Positions 22,779-27,787 of a stretch of DNA of 27,787 bases are shown piece by piece; within the stretch, counting starts at the first letter, position 1, and the number at the start of each line of letters is the position of its first letter. The position numbers were made by a program, and so were the translations under genes. The notes under the pieces were generated by a model. It ran no database searches. It saw nothing but the letters and a program-made list of their open reading frames with translations, and was not told where the DNA came from. Source of the stretch: JALGWN01 sp964598025 (lineage in GTDB: Bacteria > Arandabacterota > Arandabacteria > Arandabacterales > Arandabacteraceae). The stretch covers positions 1 through 27,787 of the forward strand of contig CAZRAU010000031.1 of NCBI GenBank assembly GCA_964598025.1, in the 5' to 3' direction.

Positions 22779-24797
22779 CTATGAGGACGTGATGGCCTTG
22801 AATTCGTGCTCATCGATGGTCTTGATTCCCAGTTGTCCGGCCCGCTCAAGTTTCGAGCCGGGATCCTCACCCACCACGACGTAGTCGACCTTGCTGCTGA
22901 TGCCCGATGCGACCCGTCCGCCGAGCTCCTCGACCAGCCGTTTGGCTTCGCTGCGCGTGAAACCCGTAAGCGCACCGGTGAACACGAAGACCTTGCCGGC
23001 CAGCTTGCCGTCGGCCGTTGCTACGGGCCTGCCGTATTCCACACCGAGATTGATGAGATCGCTTATCACATCCCTGTTGCGGCCCTCACGGAAGAAGGCG
23101 TGGATGCTTTCCGCCACCTTCGGACCGATCTCGCGGATCGCGGTCAGTTCCTCGAGACCGGCCCTCTCGATCTCTTCCATACTGCGGTACTCCTCCGCCA
23201 GCACTCCTGCGACATGCTCGCCCACATGTCTTATGCCCAGCGCATATATCAGCCTCGCCAGCGTGGTCTGCTTGCTCTTACCGACGGCCCTGAGAAGGTT
23301 GTCGCTGGACTTCTCGCCCAGCCGCTCGAGTCCTGTGAGGTCCGCCTTTGTGAGTCTGAAGATGTCGGCCACCGTCGCGACCAGACCGGTATCCACCAGC
23401 TGATCGACTATCTTGGTCCCGAGCCCGTCGATATCCAGGGCCGATTTGGAGGCAAAGTGCCGGATGGACCGTTTCACTATGGCCGGACACGACATGTTGG
23501 TACAGCGGGACACCGCTTCTTCAGGGTCTCTATAGACGCCCGATCCGCATATAGGGCACCGGTCCGGGACCGTGAACTTCTTCTCCTTGCCGGTCCGCTT
23601 CTCTTCTACCACGGCGACCACCTCGGGGATGACGTCGCCTGCGCGCTGCACGATAACCGTGTCTCCGATCCTGATGTCCTTGCGATCGATCTCGTCCTGA
23701 TTGTGAAGGGTCGCGCTTTTGACTTCGACACCGCCGATGCGGACCGGCTCCATTGTGGCGACCGGCGTAAGGGCGCCTGTTCTTCCGACCTGGACCCTTA
23801 TGTCCCTTATCACGGTTGTGGCCTGTTCAGGTCGGAACTTGTAGGCTATGGCCCACCTTGGGCTGCGGGATATCTGCCCCAGCGTCTCCTGGAGTGAGAG
23901 GGAATCCACCTTGAGCACCACGCCGTCGATTTCATAGTCCAATCGCTTGCGGCGGGCCTCCAGCCGCTTGTGAAACTCCACTGCGGCTTCGGCATTCTCA
24001 CAAATCCTGATCTCAGGATTGACCCGCAGGCCCCATGCCTTGAAGGCTTCGAGCACCTCCCAGTGGGTCTCGAAACTCCCTCCCTCGACACGCCCCAACG
24101 CATATAGGAAGATGTCGAGGTTTCTGCTTGCCGTGACCGAGGGATCGAGCTGGCGGACCGAGCCCGCCGCGGCGTTCCTCGGGTTGGCGAAGAGGGGCTC
24201 ACCTTCCTCTTCCCTCTTCTTGTTCAGCCGGATGAAATCCTGCTTCGCCATATAGACCTCGCCTCTAACCTCGAGGAGTGACGGGACGTGTTTCTCTTTC
24301 CTCATGAGCCGCAGGGGTAGAGAGCGTACCGTCCGCAGATTCTCCGTTATGTCCTCGCCCGCGTAGCCGTCCCCGCGGGTGGACGCTTGGGCATAGACCC
24401 CGTCGCGGTACACGATCTCAACTGCAAGCCCGTCGATCTTGGGTTCGGCGACGTACCTGAGATGCTCCATCTTGAGAAACCGCTTCACCCGTCCGTCGAA
24501 CTCCACAAGATCATCGGCGGTCAGGGCGTTCTGGAGACTCAACATCGGGATCGAGTGCCTGACGGTGCCGAATTCTTCGCGCGGCGGGGCGCCGACCCTT
24601 TGCGTGGGCGACTCGGGAGTCACGAGATTGGGGAAGAGGCCTTCCAGTTCCTCGAGCCGCCGCATAAGGCGGTCGTATTCCTGGTCGCTAACGACGGGGG
24701 CGTCGAGAACATAGTAGCTGTAATTATGGTGGTCGATCTGCTCCCGGAGGTGTTCGATCTCCTTCCGGGCCTCATCTCTTGCCGGCTGCTTGGTCAC
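22779..24797 (-). CDS. ligA: NAD-dependent DNA ligase LigA
   Basis: A full-length 672-residue ligase sealing nicks in replication and repair with NAD+ as adenylate donor. Domain order: Ia (about 10-65, with Y-x-x-D-x-P-x-x-SDxEYD), adenylation domain with the nucleotide-accepting lysine K120 in KIDG, OB domain (about 320-400), Cys4 zinc finger C414-C417-C432-C437, helix-hairpin-helix repeats (about 450-590, incl. GLG, GIRHVGE, REIGPKVAESI) and a C-terminal BRCT domain (about 596-672). All key motifs are intact, including YEIDGVVLKVD and YKFRPEQA. The start is GTG at 24797, six bases after the polX stop, so translation is coupled; the ribosome-binding site (AAGGCGG) overlaps the 3' end of polX. 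Convergent with the TGS GTPase gene. Confidence 0.98.
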   Translation of the reverse strand: MTKQPARDEARKEIEHLREQIDHHNYSYYVLDAPVVSDQEYDRLMRRLEELEGLFPNLVTPESPTQRVGAPPREEFGTVRHSIPMLSLQNALTADDLVEFDGRVKRFLKMEHLRYVAEPKIDGLAVEIVYRDGVYAQASTRGDGYAGEDITENLRTVRSLPLRLMRKEKHVPSLLEVRGEVYMAKQDFIRLNKKREEEGEPLFANPRNAAAGSVRQLDPSVTASRNLDIFLYALGRVEGGSFETHWEVLEAFKAWGLRVNPEIRICENAEAAVEFHKRLEARRKRLDYEIDGVVLKVDSLSLQETLGQISRSPRWAIAYKFRPEQATTVIRDIRVQVGRTGALTPVATMEPVRIGGVEVKSATLHNQDEIDRKDIRIGDTVIVQRAGDVIPEVVAVVEEKRTGKEKKFTVPDRCPICGSGVYRDPEEAVSRCTNMSCPAIVKRSIRHFASKSALDIDGLGTKIVDQLVDTGLVATVADIFRLTKADLTGLERLGEKSSDNLLRAVGKSKQTTLARLIYALGIRHVGEHVAGVLAEEYRSMEEIERAGLEELTAIREIGPKVAESIHAFFREGRNRDVISDLINLGVEYGRPVATADGKLAGKVFVFTGALTGFTRSEAKRLVEELGGRVASGISSKVDYVVVGEDPGSKLERAGQLGIKTIDEHEFKAITSS

Positions 24798-24802
24798 GTC
24801 GG

Positions 24803-26527
24803 CTACCGCCTTCGCCTGGCCAGGAACTCTCTGAGCCTGGCGAGGCTATAGGTGTTTATGACATCTTCGGGCTCAAGCCAACCCCGCCTGGCAGTCGCTA
24901 TGCCGTATCGCATGTTCTTCAGCTGAAGATCCGCATGGGAGTCGGTATTGATGGAAATCTTCACCCCCGCCTCTTTGGCCGCACGGCAGTGAACATCCTT
25001 AAGGTCCAGCCTGGTAGGATATGCATTGAGCTCCAGGGCCACGTTTCGGGCCTTGGCTTCCCTTATCGTCTCCTCGATGTCGATCTCAAAAGGTTCCCGC
25101 TCGTTTATGATTCTTCCCGTGGGGTGAGCCAGGATGTTGACAAGGGGATTCCCAATGCCGCGCTTCACTCTCTCGGTCATCTCCTGGCGCGGCATGCTGA
25201 AGCCGGAATGCACCGCGGCAAGCACGACATCACACTCCGACAGCACCTCATCGGAAAGATCGAGCCTGCCGTCTTTGAGAATATCCACCTCGACCCCCGC
25301 GAGTATATCTATTCCTTCCACCTTGCTGTTGGCTTTGCGGATGGCCCTTATATGGGCGGCCAGCTCCTTGTCGTCGAGACCGCCTGCCACCCTGACCGCC
25401 TTGGAGTGGTCGGTTATCGCTATGTATTCGTAACCGAGCCGTCTTGCGTATCGCGCCATTTCCTCGATTGTATTCATGCCGTCCGTGGCTTTGGTGTGCA
25501 TCTGAAGGTCACCCCTTATGTCGTCGAGCTCTATGAGGTGGGGAAGGTCGCCTCTCTCGGCGGCTTCAAACTCGCCGTTGTTCTCTCTGAGCTCGGGGGG
25601 AATGAAGGGAAGCCCCACCGCCTTGAAGACCTCCTTCTCGGTCTTTCCGGCCGTCTTCTTGCCGGTCTTGGTGTCGAATACGCCATATTCACTCACCTTG
25701 AGCCCCATCCGCTTGCCCCGGTCCCTTATTACTATGTTGTGATCCTTGGAACCCGTGAAATAGTGAAGTGCGGCCCCGTAGTCGGCTTGGGGGAGGATCC
25801 TCAAGTCCACCTGGATGCCCGATCTCAAGCGAACACTCGACTTGGTGTCTCCCTTGGCCAGCACTTCGGCCACGGAGTCCAGCGATGTAAACGCATCCAT
25901 TATGGGGCCGGCCGATTTCGATATCACCAGAATGTCGATGTCCCCTATGGTCTCCCGCATCCTTCTCAGGCTGCCTGCTATGTCGATCCTCGATGCACCC
26001 TTTACTTGCTTGAGGGTTTTGACGATGGCCTCGGCATAGGTACTGGCGTCGGCGATCGTGAACCTGCCGGTGCTCCGCCTGTATTGCGCTATGCCCTTGC
26101 GGATCTTCTCCTCGAGCTTCTCACCCATCCCCTCCAGTGAGTGGAGTCTGCCCTTGCGGGCGGCTTCCTCGAGATCGTCCACGGTCTCGACTCCGAGCTC
26201 CCGGTTGAGCTTGACCGCCAGCTTGGGACCGATCCCGGGGATGTTCAAGAGATCTGCGAGATGGTAGAACGCGTCCTTCCTTATCTCTTCATAGGACTGC
26301 GTGGTCCCGGTCTTTATTATGTCTTCTATTTTCTCGGCGAGGCTCTTTCCGATGCCCTGGACCTCCGTGATCCGGCCCTCGGCGACGAGCGTTTTGGCAT
26401 CCTCCGGCATGTCACGGATCACCCTCGCGGCGCGGCGGTAGGACCTTATGCGGAAGGGGTTCTCACCCCTGAGCTCAAGTATGTCCGCTATGTCGTCGAA
26501 GATGCGGGCGATGTCGATGTTTTCCAA
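24803..26527 (-). CDS. polX: Family X DNA polymerase / 3'-5' exonuclease PolX
   Basis: A 574-residue repair polymerase for gap filling. Domains: N-terminal 8-kDa-like helix-hairpin-helix region (IARIFDDIADILELRGENPFRIRSYRRAAR; GIGKSLAEKI; IPGIGPKLA), nucleotidyltransferase palm with the GSLRR and GDIDILV motifs and the third acidic residue in SGIQVDLRIL, then a C-terminal PHP domain giving 3'-5' exonuclease activity. PHP ligands seen: GDLQMHTKATDG, ITDHSKA, GVEVDIL, VHSGFS, AHPTGR and INTDSHAD. The first metal-binding position is Q instead of H (DLQMH), which I believe also occurs in other PolX proteins. The preferred start is TTG at 26527 behind GGAGG, giving MENIDIARIFDD; the longer form has no such site. 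It precedes ligA by five bases, forming a base-excision-repair-type pair. Confidence 0.95.
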   Translation of the reverse strand: MENIDIARIFDDIADILELRGENPFRIRSYRRAARVIRDMPEDAKTLVAEGRITEVQGIGKSLAEKIEDIIKTGTTQSYEEIRKDAFYHLADLLNIPGIGPKLAVKLNRELGVETVDDLEEAARKGRLHSLEGMGEKLEEKIRKGIAQYRRSTGRFTIADASTYAEAIVKTLKQVKGASRIDIAGSLRRMRETIGDIDILVISKSAGPIMDAFTSLDSVAEVLAKGDTKSSVRLRSGIQVDLRILPQADYGAALHYFTGSKDHNIVIRDRGKRMGLKVSEYGVFDTKTGKKTAGKTEKEVFKAVGLPFIPPELRENNGEFEAAERGDLPHLIELDDIRGDLQMHTKATDGMNTIEEMARYARRLGYEYIAITDHSKAVRVAGGLDDKELAAHIRAIRKANSKVEGIDILAGVEVDILKDGRLDLSDEVLSECDVVLAAVHSGFSMPRQEMTERVKRGIGNPLVNILAHPTGRIINEREPFEIDIEETIREAKARNVALELNAYPTRLDLKDVHCRAAKEAGVKISINTDSHADLQLKNMRYGIATARRGWLEPEDVINTYSLARLREFLARRRR

Positions 26528-26535
26528 GACGGCAT

Positions 26536-26549
26536 CCTCCGCAAGGAGG
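26536..26549 (-). promoter_or_regulatory. Hairpin sequestering the polX ribosome-binding site
   Basis: In the polX mRNA the sequence CCUCC-UUGC-GGAGG forms a 5-bp GC stem with a four-base loop. The 3' arm GGAGG is the Shine-Dalgarno sequence for the TTG start at 26527. This would damp translation of polX. Confidence 0.45.
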
Positions 26550-26580
26550 GTAAGCCACAAGCACGGGAGTAGTCAACGCC

Positions 26581-26607
26581 GAACGCTACCCGGACATCGT
26601 AGCGTCC
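26581..26607. repeat. Stem-loop upstream of polX
   Basis: GAACGCTAC (26581-26589) and GTAGCGTCC (26599-26607) pair over nine bases with one wobble around a 9-base loop. It lies in the 225-base space between the anti-sigma and polX genes. No T-run is adjacent. The rest of that space shows no supported gene or promoter. Confidence 0.4.
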
Positions 26608-26752
26608 CCCGCCGATTGTCACCATGAGGCTATGCACCGAACGGCTCCGCCCCGGCTCTGTGCGCGTAGCGTCGAGACTCCCGTCACGACGAATGAGAAC
26701 CTGACGGGGAAACGGGGGCAACGCAGCAGATGGGTATTCCTGGGGCGCCGGG

Positions 26753-27376
26753 CTAGGGAGTGATTTCCAGCTCAATAGTCCCGATATCCTCTATGTCGAT
26801 TGTATAATCCCCGGAGCCTACCGGCTCGAATGCGGCCACTCCGCTCTCGGTGTACTTGGTCTCGCATGCCCCCGGAGAGTAGAGTTTTATCTTAATGCCG
26901 TCGGGCCTGTCCGAGCTCACTTCGTGCACCACCATAACCTTGGGCAGGAGCCTGCCTTTACGGGCCGGCAACTCGACGGTCACGAGGTACCCCGAAAGCG
27001 ACTTGGCTATTCTGGGTGTAAGCTCGGTCCGGCTTTCCCCTCTGATAGACACGGGAGAGAGCGCTCTCGGCGCCAGAAGATCGCCGGTTGTCTCGAGCAC
27101 CTTGCAGAGCCCTTGCCTGAGGGCAACCGTGATATCGAAACCAAATGCCGGGCCGGCATATTGTGATATGATGTCTTCAGCCTTGGATAAGGCCTCTGCG
27201 GTGGGCACTGCCGCGTAAACGACCTGGGGGCTCACCAACTCCTTGAGTTCGGCAACATGGTGAAGGCAGACCGCACACTCCGCAAGATGCGTTTCGATCC
27301 TCATGCGGAGATCCGTGTCCACCACTCCATCAACGTAGGCACTCATCTCCTCGTCTGTGAGACATCGATCTTTCAT
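26753..27376 (-). CDS. Zinc-finger (zf-HC2) anti-sigma factor without a membrane helix
   Basis: A 207-residue protein whose first about 45 residues form a putative-zinc-finger anti-sigma domain: LTDEEMSAYVDG, then H30-LAE-C34-AV-C37, the H-x3-C-x2-C motif that binds zinc and clamps ECF sigma factors. There is no transmembrane helix; the C-terminal about 130 residues form a soluble domain with beta strands (LSGYLVTVELPARKGRLLPKVMVVHEV, GDYTIDIEDIGTIELEI) and one possible helical linker around 65-95. Sensing is therefore probably cytosolic. The ATG at 27376 follows AAAGGTGAGG. It lies 23 bases after the sigma gene, so the two form a regulatory pair. I recognise no known sensor family in the C-terminal domain. 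Confidence 0.85.
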   Translation of the reverse strand: MKDRCLTDEEMSAYVDGVVDTDLRMRIETHLAECAVCLHHVAELKELVSPQVVYAAVPTAEALSKAEDIISQYAGPAFGFDITVALRQGLCKVLETTGDLLAPRALSPVSIRGESRTELTPRIAKSLSGYLVTVELPARKGRLLPKVMVVHEVSSDRPDGIKIKLYSPGACETKYTESGVAAFEPVGSGDYTIDIEDIGTIELEITP

Positions 27377-27399
27377 AACCTCACCTTTCTATATGACGA

Positions 27400-27787
27400 T
27401 CAGGCTTCACCTTCTATGACTAAGCTTCTTATCTTTTTCAGCGCCCTGGATTTTCTGGCGGATACCGCATCCACCGAGAGATCGAGCAACTGAGCGATCT
27501 CTCTCTCTTTCATACCCTCTATGTAGCAGAGTTTCAAGATCAATTTCTCTTTGACGGGAAGCAACTCAAGAGCTTCCTCCGTCGTCAGGCGCACCTCCAG
27601 ATCGTGCGCAAGATCGAGATCCGACGCCAACACCTTCTCCATGTCATCGTCTCTATCGTCTATGGGAGCGCTCATTGAAATCGTGGGCCTTCGTTTGAGC
27701 CCCCTGAGATAGTCATACGTCTTGTTGCGCGCAATGCTCACCAACCATGTCGAGAACTTTGATTGCCACTGGAAACGCCGCAAGGCA
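27400..27787 (-). CDS. ECF-type RNA polymerase sigma factor (N-terminus outside window)
   Basis: The C-terminal about 128 residues of a group 4 sigma factor. The segment FQWQSKFSTWLVSIARNKTYDYLR is sigma region 2.3-2.4, which melts and reads the -10 element. A variable acidic linker follows, then region 4: TTEEALELLPVKEKLILKLCYIEGMKEREIAQLLDLSVDAVSARKSRALKKIRSL, a helix-turn-helix that reads the -35 element. The frame is open to the window edge, so the start and regions 1.2-2.2 lie beyond it; the in-window TTG at 27783 is not a start. The anti-sigma gene follows with a 23-base gap. Regulon unknown. Confidence 0.95.
   Translation of the reverse strand, partial: ALRRFQWQSKFSTWLVSIARNKTYDYLRGLKRRPTISMSAPIDDRDDDMEKVLASDLDLAHDLEVRLTTEEALELLPVKEKLILKLCYIEGMKEREIAQLLDLSVDAVSARKSRALKKIRSLVIEGEA

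Noticed and set aside
24779..26140. 453-codon plus-strand ORF opposite polX
   Set aside because: PolX has all polymerase and PHP motifs on the minus strand; the opposite frame is a long shadow typical of GC-rich coding sequence.
26488..26775. 95-codon minus-strand ORF between the anti-sigma and polX genes
   Set aside because: It overlaps the start of polX in another frame, is Pro/Arg/Ser-rich without domain signs, and has no convincing ribosome-binding site.
1..27787. CRISPR array, tRNA/rRNA genes, insertion sequences or prophage
   Set aside because: No regularly spaced direct repeats, no cloverleaf or rRNA-like stretches, and no transposase, integrase or phage proteins were seen on either strand.

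Overview
This looks like a metagenome-assembled bacterial contig: a run of 10 Ns sits inside one gene, and base composition is moderately GC-rich by eye. The gene set is that of a Gram-negative-type bacterium of the FCB superphylum. It includes a TonB-dependent receptor with an N-terminal carboxypeptidase-regulatory-like domain, a PorV/PorQ-type barrel, two secreted proteins with FlgD-like/T9SS-type C-terminal tails, Lol-type lipoproteins, a two-subunit M16 peptidase and a CarD-family regulator. The style fits candidate phyla such as Eisenbacteria, Krumholzibacteriota, Zixibacteria or Latescibacteria better than a classical Bacteroidetes, but the phylum is inference. Twenty protein genes are supported and two are cut by the window edges. 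I saw no rRNA, tRNA, CRISPR array, insertion sequence or phage gene. No gene-free stretch exceeds 300 bases.

Layout. (1) 1-950 (+): M42 aminopeptidase, N-terminus outside the window. (2) 1089-3653 (-): an unusual SppA (S49) protease fused behind an N-terminal outer-membrane-barrel-like region. (3) 3783-5702 (-): a single secreted protein with repeated OB-like domains and a C-terminal sorting-type tail; it has its own consensus promoter and a strong intrinsic terminator. (4) 5942-6796 (+): YihY/BrkB-type membrane protein. (5) 15790 down to 6916 (-): six tightly packed genes encoding TonB receptor, PorV-like barrel, beta-propeller lipoprotein, secreted protein with sorting tail, Ig-like/Rossmann-like lipoprotein and a small polytopic membrane protein. 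This is the most interesting block and looks like one surface or envelope system. (6) 15960-17546 (+): MscS-type channel followed by a CarD-like RNA polymerase regulator. (7) 21491 down to 17616 (-): a catalytic M16 peptidase, a non-catalytic M16 partner and an exported GyrI-like protein. (8) 21739-22728 (+): TGS-domain GTPase. (9) 26527 down to 22779 (-): PolX and NAD-dependent ligase LigA, a DNA-repair pair. (10) 27787 down to 26753 (-): ECF-type sigma factor (partial) and a zinc-finger anti-sigma factor without a membrane helix.

How the parts work together. Most products act at the envelope. The six-gene block supplies an outer-membrane receptor and barrel plus surface or periplasmic binding proteins. 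The M16 pair and the SppA fusion are envelope proteases. Five promoters with recognisable -35/-10 boxes were found in intergenic spaces, and one of them overlaps the annotated-long 5' end of the TonB gene and so argues for a shorter start. Three of the four convergent gene ends carry inverted repeats; two look like REP/REPIN-type palindromes rather than ordinary terminators.

All calls were made by reading sequence and motifs. No database search, structure prediction or expression data was available.
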